From Candidatus Kryptonium sp. (lineage in GTDB: Bacteria > Bacteroidota > Ignavibacteria > Kryptoniales > Kryptoniaceae): DNA of 64,000 nt. The DNA is taken from contig JANXBN010000004.1 of assembly GCA_025060635.1 (NCBI GenBank), positions 62,001 through 126,000 of the forward strand, read 5' to 3'. The notes below the pieces were generated by a model. That model saw only the letters and a program-made list of their open reading frames with translations, searched no databases and was not told where the DNA came from. The position numbers and the translations under genes are program-made. Of the stretch, positions 17,254-26,117 are shown one piece after another; position 1 is the first letter of the stretch; each line of letters opens with the position of its first letter.

Positions 17254-19266
17254 TTAATTTTTCCATTTGACTGCAAGTATTGTTATATCATCAATCTGCT
17301 TCATTTCACCTTGATATTTTGTGACTTCTTTAAAAATTGATTGCACAAGCTCATTAGCGCACAATTCCGTGTTGCTAATTATAAGATTTTCAAGGCGTGC
17401 ATATCCAAATTCTTCGTTTTCCTCGTTCATTGCTTCAATTACACCATCGCTGTAAAACAAGATGAGGTCATTTTTTTCAAGTTTTAATTTAACAGGTTTG
17501 AGCAATTTGCGAAAGAGAGCGCTTGGCATAAGACCAACTCCGGCGCCAGGGATTTTAAGTAGTTTAATGCACTGTGTTTTAACTAAAATTGGCGGAAGAT
17601 GTCCAGCTCTTGCAATGTGAACGATATTTTTCTTCAAATCAAAATAAGCATAGACAAGCGTTATAAAAAATTTTTTATCTATGTGTCCGTAAATTGTTTC
17701 ATTTGCTTTGACAAGGAAATCAAGCGGGGCTGGATATATTTTTGCAAGTGATTGAAAAATCCCTTTTATTTCAGCCATGTAAAACGCTGCTGATATACCT
17801 TTTCCAGAAACATCGGCAATTATTATGGATATGTTTCCATCACTATGAAAGACAAAATCGTAGTAATCACCTCCAACCTCAAATGCTGGGACGGATAAGG
17901 CTGCTATTTCAAATTTATCTGATTCAGGCAGAACCTTAGGCAAAAGTTTCTTCTGCATTTGTTGCGCAAGTTCAAACTCACGGGCAAGGCGTTCTTTCTC
18001 AATAGATTCTTGAATTAGGATTGAGTTTTCAACACCGATTGCGATTTGATCTGCGAAAGCAAGCGCAAGATTTATTTCATCTTTAACAAAATTTTGATTT
18101 TCCTTCAAAAGATATAAGTAGCCTGATACCTTGCCGTGAGCTACAAGCGGAGCGATCAAAATAGTTTTATCGTTAAGTTTTTCAACTTGAAAACCTTGAG
18201 GATATTTTGTCAGATGCGCCTCTTTAATTTGTGCGATTTTATCCGTTAGATTTATCATTTCGCTTTCTTCAATCCCTGATCTTCCATAAATTTTGTCTTG
18301 ACCGTATATTTTAAGTTCAACCCAACCTGATTTTGAGTTTGTTATCTCCATTGCTATTTTGACAGCGGTTTCGGTAAATTCTTTTATGTCAAGGACTTGA
18401 GCGACAAGTTTACCGATATTTTGGAGAGTTGAAAGCTCTGCGATTTTTCTTTCGTAAATTTCACCTGTTGGAAGATGAAAAATTGTGCTACCGAAAACAA
18501 AGAAAAAATAAATTATTAAAAATGGTTGCAGATAAAAATGCACAAAAGAAAAGAAAAGTGATGAATAATATCTCATACTCTCCGCACTGCTACCTGTGAT
18601 AAACGGGCTTTGAAGTAGAAATGAGAAAACGATAACAAGGGAAGAGAAAAACAAGATCCTGTATTTATCTTTTTTTGATAAACTTATTATCCAAGGAATC
18701 CTGAAAGAAGTCCAGACAAATAGAATCAGTTGAACTATTACCATTAATTGTGATAGCAACCCAGGAAGATCAAAAACTTCTCGTGCAAATTCCGCGATCG
18801 CGAAATATAAAAGAGTTATACTAAATTTTATCTTCGCTTCCTGATTTCGTTCGTGAAATAGAATTTTAAGAAAGATTGAAAAAACGATTGATGTCAGGAA
18901 GATGTAAATTAAATTATGGATGTTGCTTGCGAGAATATCCGAGAAGGAAAGCAATGTCGGAAGTTCGCCTTCCCTTTGAATATTGATTATGTTCTTAAAA
19001 GCGAAAGAAATCCCAACAAGTGGAAAAAGGAAAATTGAAATAAACTTTGTCCCGTCAACTGGATTGTGTTCAAATTTTTTCGCAAATGGTTGGACTATTA
19101 AGATCAAAGTTATTAACAATGCAGAAAACAAAATGTTTGAAGCGAACTCAAATGCAGGTAAAGGGAAAATTTTTTTAACAAGCGTTATAATTAAAAGTGT
19201 AAATGCAAATCCAAAAGCGAGTAAAATCTGGCCGAGGGAGAATATTTTTGAGTTTTGTTCATTCAT
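17254..19266 (-). CDS. Membrane-anchored GAF-SpoIIE PP2C phosphatase
   Basis: A 670-residue protein with about eight membrane helices in the first 260 residues, a GAF domain (about 275-410), a short coiled linker with EFELAQQMQKKLLP, and a SpoIIE-type PP2C domain (about 440-670). Catalytic motifs are intact: FEVGGDYYDF, IIIADVSGKGISAAFYM, FYSDGVIEAM and QIDDITILAVKW. It should sense a membrane or extracellular cue and dephosphorylate the STAS protein encoded 12 bases downstream. Its start overlaps the subtilase stop upstream by four bases. Confidence 0.88.
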   Translation of the reverse strand: MNEQNSKIFSLGQILLAFGFAFTLLIITLVKKIFPLPAFEFASNILFSALLITLILIVQPFAKKFEHNPVDGTKFISIFLFPLVGISFAFKNIINIQREGELPTLLSFSDILASNIHNLIYIFLTSIVFSIFLKILFHERNQEAKIKFSITLLYFAIAEFAREVFDLPGLLSQLMVIVQLILFVWTSFRIPWIISLSKKDKYRILFFSSLVIVFSFLLQSPFITGSSAESMRYYSSLFFSFVHFYLQPFLIIYFFFVFGSTIFHLPTGEIYERKIAELSTLQNIGKLVAQVLDIKEFTETAVKIAMEITNSKSGWVELKIYGQDKIYGRSGIEESEMINLTDKIAQIKEAHLTKYPQGFQVEKLNDKTILIAPLVAHGKVSGYLYLLKENQNFVKDEINLALAFADQIAIGVENSILIQESIEKERLAREFELAQQMQKKLLPKVLPESDKFEIAALSVPAFEVGGDYYDFVFHSDGNISIIIADVSGKGISAAFYMAEIKGIFQSLAKIYPAPLDFLVKANETIYGHIDKKFFITLVYAYFDLKKNIVHIARAGHLPPILVKTQCIKLLKIPGAGVGLMPSALFRKLLKPVKLKLEKNDLILFYSDGVIEAMNEENEEFGYARLENLIISNTELCANELVQSIFKEVTKYQGEMKQIDDITILAVKWKN

Positions 19267-21158
19267 CTAATTAGTAAAACTTTGCGAACGGTTCTATATT
19301 TTGATGTTTCAAGTTTGCAAAAATAAATACCGCTCGGCAAATTTCTACCATAGTCATCAGTTCCGTCCCACAAGATTCTGAAATCTTTTACAGGTTGTGG
19401 GAAATATCTATCAACAAGTATTTTAACTTTTTGTCCGAGCAAGTTGTAAATTGAGACATTGACCTGCGCCGGCTCCGGTAAACTGAGAAGAAAAGCGGTT
19501 TGAAAGTTAAATGGGTTGGGGAAATTAGGGGAGAGATAAAAATCTTTTGGTGGTTCAGCATCAAAAACTTTCGTCAATAGGTTGGTTTTATTCTCGTTGT
19601 CAATCACATAGATTGTAATGGTGGGAGGTAAAACAGCGAGAGTTGTGGAGTATTTATTTTCTGATATGGGTCTCATTTGGATCTTCTGATTATTTGCAAT
19701 AAGTGAAACTTCTTTAATTCCGCTTCTTGATAAAGCGTAAACTGAGATTTCATATCCGTTTATGCTTTGTTTTATCTCTGGAAAATTACTTATAATTGGA
19801 CCGTGATATAGAGCTGCGGAAAGACCGTTCACAATCCCCCAGCCGTAATCGTTATTTGGATTATTTGCATGACTTGCTGTATTTCTTATTGCATCTCTTA
19901 CTTCAAAAGAGCTTAACCTGGGGTGTGTTGAGAGAATCAAAGCAGATATTCCAGCAACGATTGGGCAAGAAAGTGATGTTCCAGAGGCATATACATAACT
20001 GTTTCTTGAACTTGTTGAGGCACCGAAGACGGAAACTCCAAGAGCGCATACATCTGGTTTTATTCTGCCGTCATAAGTTGGACCCATTGAGCTAAAACTT
20101 GCGATCCTACGAAGTGAGTCAACTGCGCCAACTGCGATCACATATTTTCCATCAGCTGGCGCAACGATGTATCTCCAATATGTATTTCTTTCGTTTCCAG
20201 CGGAATTTACAACTACGATCCCTTTTTGAAAAGCTATATCTGCTGCTTTCGTTATTTTAGCTGTGTTCCCGTCCATATCTTGATAAGTATACCAATCAAT
20301 ATAGCCGAGTGAACTTGAGACGACATCAACACCAAGTGAATCCATCCATTCAATTGCCCTTACCCAGTTATCTTCCTCAACGGGTGTTTCGCTTCTCATA
20401 TCTTCGGTTTTTGCCAGCACAAATTTAGCCCCTGGCGCAATTCCATAAAGTTTTCCTTCCTTTTTGCCACCGAGAACGGAAAGAGTCAATGTCCCGTGGA
20501 AATCCTGATTTGGTGAATCTTGTGGTTGATTTGCGGTTATTGTATCGTTAAAAATAAAATCATATTGCGCTACAACTTGAACTCCTTCAAGTGATTCATG
20601 CGATAACCTATATCCAGTGTCCATCATCCCGACGAGCACATCGTTTCCTATTATATTCATTTTGTGAAGTTCTTTAACACCCGAAAACCTAACTTGAAGT
20701 TCTGAATTGCCGTAATTGTATTCTACAAGCGGATTTTCTATTTCAATGTTTTCTAATGAGGTTTTAGTTGATTTAGCGACTGGTTTAATTTCAAGGACGA
20801 AAGGTAAATTTTTAACTTTTTTTATTTGATTGCTATCAAGGTATGCGCTTATAGCGTTGAGCCACTTTGAGACAACATTAATTTTAATTCCGAGCGATTT
20901 AATTTGGTCAATATATCCTTCATAAACTGGTAGGTCGTAATAATCAAAAACTTTTCTCTCGTCTTTTACTGTTTTTAATCTCCTTTCATATGCTTTTGCC
21001 GAAATTGAAAGTTTCAGCTTCTCGTAAATTGCAGAACCTTTTGCAAGTGATACATTTTCATAAATTCCCTTATCTTTAAAGACGATCCAATACTTTTGCT
21101 GTTTTTCCTGCGAGATGGCAAGCGAAAGAAACAGGAGAAACATCAAAAACTTTTTCAT
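19263..21158 (-). CDS. Secreted subtilisin-family (S8) protease with T9SS sorting domain
   Basis: A 631-residue protein with a signal peptide (1-16), an inhibitor-I9-like propeptide (about 20-130) and a subtilase domain with an intact catalytic triad: D180 in MMDTGYRLSH, H221 in DFHGTLTLS and S395 in ASGTSLSCP, with oxyanion N322. The last 90 residues are a type A T9SS sorting domain (LSPNFPNPFNFQTAFLL, GQKVKILVD, LPSGIYFCKLE). It is exported, then secreted or displayed by T9SS. The gene overlaps the phosphatase gene by four bases, an unexpected partner, so co-expression may reflect operon packing only. Confidence 0.93.
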   Translation of the reverse strand: MKKFLMFLLFLSLAISQEKQQKYWIVFKDKGIYENVSLAKGSAIYEKLKLSISAKAYERRLKTVKDERKVFDYYDLPVYEGYIDQIKSLGIKINVVSKWLNAISAYLDSNQIKKVKNLPFVLEIKPVAKSTKTSLENIEIENPLVEYNYGNSELQVRFSGVKELHKMNIIGNDVLVGMMDTGYRLSHESLEGVQVVAQYDFIFNDTITANQPQDSPNQDFHGTLTLSVLGGKKEGKLYGIAPGAKFVLAKTEDMRSETPVEEDNWVRAIEWMDSLGVDVVSSSLGYIDWYTYQDMDGNTAKITKAADIAFQKGIVVVNSAGNERNTYWRYIVAPADGKYVIAVGAVDSLRRIASFSSMGPTYDGRIKPDVCALGVSVFGASTSSRNSYVYASGTSLSCPIVAGISALILSTHPRLSSFEVRDAIRNTASHANNPNNDYGWGIVNGLSAALYHGPIISNFPEIKQSINGYEISVYALSRSGIKEVSLIANNQKIQMRPISENKYSTTLAVLPPTITIYVIDNENKTNLLTKVFDAEPPKDFYLSPNFPNPFNFQTAFLLSLPEPAQVNVSIYNLLGQKVKILVDRYFPQPVKDFRILWDGTDDYGRNLPSGIYFCKLETSKYRTVRKVLLIR

Positions 21159-21164
21159 GCTTTT

Positions 21165-22226
21165 CTAAATTTTAGTTTTGAAATGATCCCAACCACCTGT
21201 TTCAATGTCAACTTCGCTTTTGTCTTCTTTTATCAACTTAATTCCTTGTTCACGATCAAGAATTCGTCCGATGACTTTGACTTCGTTATATAGTTCGTTT
21301 AACTTTTTAAGTTCATTTTCGGATACCGTGAATAGAAGTTCGTAATCTTCTCCACCGTGTAGGACATACATCAAATAATCTTCGTTGAATTCATCTTTCG
21401 CAATTTTTTTGACGAGGTCATCTACTGGCAAGCTTGTTTCGTAAATTTCTGCGCCGACATTGCTTTGTCTGCAAATATGTCTTAGGTCTGATGAAAGTCC
21501 ATCGCTTATATCAATCATTGAATTAACTTTCACTTTCAAATCTTTTAATTTACTTGCCACATCAAGCCGTGGTATAGGTTTAAGATGTTTTTCAATTGCT
21601 TTCAGAAACGGTTCAAAATTTGGTTTAAAATTTTGTTTATCTTCCGCTTCCATAAATTTTTTCTTCTCACGAAGGAGGATCTTCAATCCTGCATACGATA
21701 ATCCCAGCGTTCCTGTTACACAGATGTAATCACCGACCTTTGCTCCACTGCGGTATGGGATTTCATCTTTGTTTGCTTCACCTATCATTGTTACGGATAT
21801 CGCCATATTTCCAAATGTTGTTGTCGTATCTCCACCGATAAGTGAAAAATTAAATTCGTTGCAGGCTGATTTAATTCCGAAATATAAATTTTCCATCATT
21901 TCAACGGAAATTTTTCTCGGTATAGCGATCGTAATCAAAGCATATCTTGGGATTGCAAGCATCGCAGCAAGGTCGCTTAAGTTAACAACCATTGCTTTCC
22001 AACCGAGATTTCGTAGCGAGACAAATGTAAGATCAAAATGAATACCTTCAATCAAGGCATCTGTCGTGACAACTTGAACTTTACCTTCCGTTGGTATATA
22101 AACAGCTGCATCGTCTCCAATTCCTTTAATTATAAAAGAGTCACGGTAAGGCTGGATTATTTCATTAAGTCTTGCGATTAATCCAAACTCTCCAATTTGT
22201 GAGATTTCGGTGAAACTCTCGTTCAT
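21165..22226 (-). CDS. thiL: Thiamine-monophosphate kinase ThiL
   Basis: About 353 residues with the ThiL/PurM-like fold: IGDDAAVY near the N terminus, TTDALIEGIHFD, DLAAMLAIP, SLIGGDTTT, and the late MIDISDGLSSDL and HGGEDYELLFT motifs. It phosphorylates thiamine monophosphate to thiamine diphosphate using ATP. The ATG at 22226 has GGAG at better spacing than the ATG at 22235, which would add three residues and overlap the YjbQ stop. It directly follows the YjbQ gene. Confidence 0.93.
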   Translation of the reverse strand: MNESFTEISQIGEFGLIARLNEIIQPYRDSFIIKGIGDDAAVYIPTEGKVQVVTTDALIEGIHFDLTFVSLRNLGWKAMVVNLSDLAAMLAIPRYALITIAIPRKISVEMMENLYFGIKSACNEFNFSLIGGDTTTTFGNMAISVTMIGEANKDEIPYRSGAKVGDYICVTGTLGLSYAGLKILLREKKKFMEAEDKQNFKPNFEPFLKAIEKHLKPIPRLDVASKLKDLKVKVNSMIDISDGLSSDLRHICRQSNVGAEIYETSLPVDDLVKKIAKDEFNEDYLMYVLHGGEDYELLFTVSENELKKLNELYNEVKVIGRILDREQGIKLIKEDKSEVDIETGGWDHFKTKI

Positions 22227-22231
22227 AAAAT

Positions 22232-22651
22232 TCATTCTCCGATTATTTGGACAATTATGTTTCTTGTCCTCGGGCGGTTGTCAAAGTCAACAAGGACGAT
22301 TTGTTGCCATGTGCCGACGAGCAGCTTCCCTTCTGAAAACGGAACTGTCAAAGATGCGCCAAGGATTGAAGCTCTTACATGGGCGTAGCCGTTATCATCA
22401 CCCCACCTTGAATCATGATGATATCGTTTATCCATTGGAGCGATTCTCTCAAATGCTTCTTGAAGGTCTTTTAGTAAGCCCGGCTCATACTCAATTGTCG
22501 TCACACCTGCGGTAGAACCGGAAACGAAAATTGTTACATTCCCGTTTTTTAATTGGTGTTTTTTCAAAATTAACTGGACTTGTTCGGTTATGTCAATTAT
22601 GTCGTTAAATCCCTTTGTTGAAACTGTTAATTTATCCGTTATAACTTTCAT
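22232..22651 (-). CDS. YjbQ/UPF0047 family protein
   Basis: A 139-residue protein with the UPF0047 signature: FVSGSTAGVTTIEYEPGLLKDLQ, HHDSRWGDDNGYAHVRASILG and GTWQQIVLVDFDNRPR. Family members have been described as secondary thiamine-phosphate synthases. Location immediately upstream of thiL supports a thiamine role here. The product of one would feed the other. The gene overlaps the preceding one by 20 bases. Confidence 0.88.
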   Translation of the reverse strand: MKVITDKLTVSTKGFNDIIDITEQVQLILKKHQLKNGNVTIFVSGSTAGVTTIEYEPGLLKDLQEAFERIAPMDKRYHHDSRWGDDNGYAHVRASILGASLTVPFSEGKLLVGTWQQIVLVDFDNRPRTRNIIVQIIGE

Positions 22652-23519
22652 AAGCCAACGGCAATTTTATTGTAATTAACTCGGTTTGATTTTTCACATA
22701 GAAAACCAAGTCATCTTTGCAGAAAAAGGCATCTGGGATAAAGAAGGAAAGGTCGGAGTAGAGGACATCCTCATATATAACTTCGCTCCTTTCAATGTCA
22801 ACTATCTTAAGTATGTTTGAAAATTTTTCTATCTCAAGAGGAAGTTTTGGTTTGTTTAAAGTGTGGTAATTTAGAATTGCGAAGTTTTCTTTTGTCAGAA
22901 TTTCTGGCGTGAATCTTGGATCAGCGTTTTGAATAAATAATTTTACATTTTCAGATATTTCGTCGTAGTTTGGAAGGTTTTCATCAAAAGGCAATGGTGT
23001 TTCAATGAATCTCATGCTTTCTGATTTTATTTCTTTCAATTCGTTTATAAAATCTGTATCTTCTCCAAGCTCTCGGATGATTTCGCCAGTTCTTGAGTCA
23101 AGCTCAAAGAAAGATCTGTGTTCTATCAAGTTTTTCGCGGTATAAACTTTTCCATTTAAAGCAAAGAGAAAATTGTAGGTATCGTTCTCCCACAGAATTT
23201 TCCCATCTTCGGAGTTGACGGCGTAGATTTTTCCTTGAATTGGGAAATCAGGTCGTTTGAATTCGCATACAAAAAACAATTCTTCATCCGAATCAGATAT
23301 TTGGATCCACCACGGTTCATCAATGTTAAGATTTTCCCAAACCAGTTTCCCATTTATTGTTGAAAGGCAAACGAATTTAACCATTTTTTTATCAATGTTT
23401 CTCAATTCGCACAAAATTTTATCAAATCTTGTTGGAAAGATTTTCCATATTTTGAAGTTCTCTGGGGATTTGAAAACCCAAAGGGGTTTTATCTTCTTTC
23501 GGGATTGGAATAGTTTCAT
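22632..23519 (-). CDS. PQQ-like beta-propeller protein (possibly DUF4905)
   Basis: A 295-residue cytoplasmic-looking protein without signal peptide. Repeated blade-like pieces such as STINGKLVWEN, AVNSEDGKILWEND and LDSRTGEIIREL resemble PQQ/WD-type propeller blades. The overall shape recalls the DUF4905 family of Bacteroidota, but that name is from memory of the pattern and is tentative. It overlaps the transporter gene by four bases (ATGA) and the YjbQ gene by 20. Function unknown. Confidence 0.7.
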   Translation of the reverse strand: MKLFQSRKKIKPLWVFKSPENFKIWKIFPTRFDKILCELRNIDKKMVKFVCLSTINGKLVWENLNIDEPWWIQISDSDEELFFVCEFKRPDFPIQGKIYAVNSEDGKILWENDTYNFLFALNGKVYTAKNLIEHRSFFELDSRTGEIIRELGEDTDFINELKEIKSESMRFIETPLPFDENLPNYDEISENVKLFIQNADPRFTPEILTKENFAILNYHTLNKPKLPLEIEKFSNILKIVDIERSEVIYEDVLYSDLSFFIPDAFFCKDDLVFYVKNQTELITIKLPLAYESYNG

Positions 23520-24916
23520 TTTTTATCTTTTTCTGATTTCGTTTCTGGTTCTGCGTGGACTATTACTTTTGATACTTCTTTTATGTCAAGGTAAATTTTG
23601 TTTTCAATTGTTGTTGCTATTTCATGGGCTTCGGAAAGAGAAAGTGAGCTGTCAAGTAGGCAATTCATCGTGACTTTATATTTTCCATCTATTTCCATAA
23701 CGGTTATATCTCTGCAATCAAGAACGCCCTTTTGTGATTTTGCGATTTCTTCTATTTTCTGGATCATTTCATCACATCTGTCGTTAACTATTTTCGTTTC
23801 TTTTATCATGTCGCTGTCCTCATCTATGTGAATTGAAATTTTTTCAACATCTGGAAGTTTTTGTTTTATTTGTTCCTCAATTTTGCTTGCTACTTTATGC
23901 GCCTCTTCAAGCGTTTGAGTTGCTCCAACTTCAAGATGAAGATCAACAAAGTATCTATCATTTACTTTTTGGACTTCAATGTTATGTGCGGACATACCTG
24001 AGCCAATTAGTAGCATTTTGACTTTGTCAATTATCGTCTCATCACTTGTCTCAACGGGTTCGGAGTGAATTACGATATCAACATTTGGAATTATTTGTTT
24101 GATTTCATCTTCAATTAGATTCATGATGCGATGTGCGTGTTCAAATGGTATTGTTCTTTTAATATCAACAATCATATCAACAAAAGATTTTGAACCTGCT
24201 TGTCTTACTCTTATGTTTTTACAATTCACGACACCGTCAATTCTGAGAACTCTATTTTTTATTTTTTCCACAAGGTTCACATCTGGTATCCTGTCCGTTA
24301 GCATATCAATAGTTCTTTTGCCGAGCCGTAAACTTATCCATATGACGATCCCAGAGACAACAAGAGCAGCGAAAGCGTCAGCTTTATGAAATCCCAACCC
24401 CGCACCTATTAAACCAACTATGACAACAGCAGAGCTTAAAATATCGGTGCTGAAATGTAAAGCGTCAGCTTCAAGTGCTTGACTATTATATTTCTTTGCT
24501 GTTTTGAACAAAATTCTTGAGCGTGAGTAATCAATGATAATGGCAGTAACTATAACAGCAAAACTCCAGAAATTAACTTCTATATGAACTTCATAGAAGA
24601 AAATTCTTTCAATTGCTTCATATATTATCCAACCGCAGGTTACAAGAAGGAGCAATGTTTCAAAAAGAGCTGATAGATTTTCAAATTTACCATGTCCGTA
24701 TGTGTGTTCTCTATCTGCAGGTTTATCGGCGATCTTCACGGCGAAATATGTCATCCCGGCTGCAACGAGATCAAGTCCGCTATGAGCAGCTTCTGAAAGA
24801 ATTCCCAAGCTTTTTGTCATTAAACCAACTACGAGCTTAATCCCTGTCAAAAAAACAGCTGCGATAACCGAGCTCAACGCTGCTTTTTGCTTTTCAATGC
24901 TTGCTTGAGTTTCCAT
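23516..24916 (-). CDS. Cation diffusion facilitator with three C-terminal dimerisation domains
   Basis: A 466-residue CDF transporter. Six membrane helices occupy residues 12-205, with the transport-site pairs H45/D49 (AAHSGLD) and H154/D158 (LHFSTD). The H-D-H-D site suggests zinc or similar divalent metal efflux. The cytoplasmic part is unusual: three successive ferredoxin-like ZT_dimer-type repeats at about 215-287, 293-365 and 375-457, instead of one. Each repeat has a late VxIHxE-type strand (IVIHSEP, ISIHIDE, VIVHAEP). First gene of the minus-strand run that continues to 14792 in tight spacing. Confidence 0.88.
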   Translation of the reverse strand: METQASIEKQKAALSSVIAAVFLTGIKLVVGLMTKSLGILSEAAHSGLDLVAAGMTYFAVKIADKPADREHTYGHGKFENLSALFETLLLLVTCGWIIYEAIERIFFYEVHIEVNFWSFAVIVTAIIIDYSRSRILFKTAKKYNSQALEADALHFSTDILSSAVVIVGLIGAGLGFHKADAFAALVVSGIVIWISLRLGKRTIDMLTDRIPDVNLVEKIKNRVLRIDGVVNCKNIRVRQAGSKSFVDMIVDIKRTIPFEHAHRIMNLIEDEIKQIIPNVDIVIHSEPVETSDETIIDKVKMLLIGSGMSAHNIEVQKVNDRYFVDLHLEVGATQTLEEAHKVASKIEEQIKQKLPDVEKISIHIDEDSDMIKETKIVNDRCDEMIQKIEEIAKSQKGVLDCRDITVMEIDGKYKVTMNCLLDSSLSLSEAHEIATTIENKIYLDIKEVSKVIVHAEPETKSEKDKK

Positions 24917-25021
24917 AGGATCTTGGGATTAAACTTTAAAATTTTTTTAAATTTATTCAGTAAAAAATGCAATTGCAAACTTTGAAAATTGCGGAATTTT
25001 TAAAACAAATAACTTTCGTTG

Positions 25022-25759
25022 ATGCGAAACATCAAGCTTTTGATTGAATATGACGGAACTAACTTTGTCGGATGGCAAATTCAGCCGAACGGAAGAAGCG
25101 TGCAAGGTGAGATCAAAAAAGCTGTAAAGCAAATAATAGGTGAAGATGTCAACTTGATTGGAGCAAGCAGAACTGATGCTGGCGTTCATGCTCGTGGGCA
25201 GGTTGCAAATTTTAAATGTGAAAGCAAAATCCCAACGGAAAATCTTAAAAAGGCACTAAATGCGATACTTCCTGATGATATTGTTATTCACAAAGTTGAG
25301 GATGTGAGCTTAAGTTTCCACGCAAGATATGATGCTGTGGAGAAAACTTACAGATACTTTATCACGAGGAATAAAGTTGCGATAGGAAGAAATTATTTTT
25401 GGTTTCTTAAGTATGAGGTTGATTTTGAGAAGCTTGAAAAATGTGCGGAAATAATCGTTGGGAAGTTTGATTTTGAAGTTTTTTCAAAAAAGGGGGCGAA
25501 TGTTAAAAACTACATTTGCAATGTCAAAAGAGCAGGCTGGAAAGCCGATGGCGAAAAATTAATTTTTGAGATCACGGCTGATAGATTCCTTTACGGCATG
25601 GTCAGGGGTCTTGTTGGAGCGATGGTTGATGTAGCAAGGGGCAGAATTGAGTTTGAAGTTTTCAAAAGAATTTTATTTGAAAAATTCAACGATGTTGAGA
25701 TAATGCACGCACCAGCTTGTGGTCTTTTCCTTGAAGAGGTCAAATACGCCAATTCTTGA
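25022..25759 (+). CDS. truA: tRNA pseudouridine(38-40) synthase TruA
   Basis: A 245-residue protein with the TruA landmarks: IEYDGTNFVGWQIQPNGRSVQG, catalytic aspartate in GASRTDAGVHARGQVANF, the YRYFITR strand and RFLYGMVRGLVGAM. It modifies U38-U40 in the anticodon arm of many tRNAs. The ATG at 25022 is chosen over a TTG at 25019. Its stop overlaps a possible TTG start of the next gene. Confidence 0.95.
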   Translation: MRNIKLLIEYDGTNFVGWQIQPNGRSVQGEIKKAVKQIIGEDVNLIGASRTDAGVHARGQVANFKCESKIPTENLKKALNAILPDDIVIHKVEDVSLSFHARYDAVEKTYRYFITRNKVAIGRNYFWFLKYEVDFEKLEKCAEIIVGKFDFEVFSKKGANVKNYICNVKRAGWKADGEKLIFEITADRFLYGMVRGLVGAMVDVARGRIEFEVFKRILFEKFNDVEIMHAPACGLFLEEVKYANS

Positions 25760-25797
25760 ACACTAACTCAAAAAGAGTTATATTAAAAATAAAAAAG

Positions 25798-26097
25798 ATG
25801 AACGAACAAACCATCGCACAGCAGATCAACATTGAGCTTGGGGAGAAAGAAGCTGAGGGAATTTATTCAAATCTTGCCATCATCACTCACTCACCTGCGG
25901 AATTTGTGATTGACTTTACAAGGATTCTCCCGGGTGTGCCGAAAGCAAAGGTATTTGCCAGAATAATAATGACACCGCAACATGCGAAGCTTTTGCTTAA
26001 AGCTCTTGATGATAACATCAAAAAATACGAAGCGACATTTGGAGAGATAAAAATTTTTGGTGAAACCGATCAGAAAACACTTGGTTTTAAACCGTAA
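25798..26097 (+). CDS. DUF3467 protein
   Basis: A 99-residue protein from the ATG at 25798. A TTG at 25756 would add 14 lysine-rich residues and overlap truA. The DUF3467 pattern is clear: AEGIYSNLAIITHSPAEFVIDF, FARIIMTPQHAKLLLKAL and a C-terminal lysine-containing helix. The family is small, cytoplasmic and of unknown function, common in Bacteroidota. It lies between truA and the GH57 gene and is probably co-transcribed. Confidence 0.85.
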   Translation: MNEQTIAQQINIELGEKEAEGIYSNLAIITHSPAEFVIDFTRILPGVPKAKVFARIIMTPQHAKLLLKALDDNIKKYEATFGEIKIFGETDQKTLGFKP

Positions 26098-26117
26098 AAT
26101 CAAAATGGAGTTTTCAT

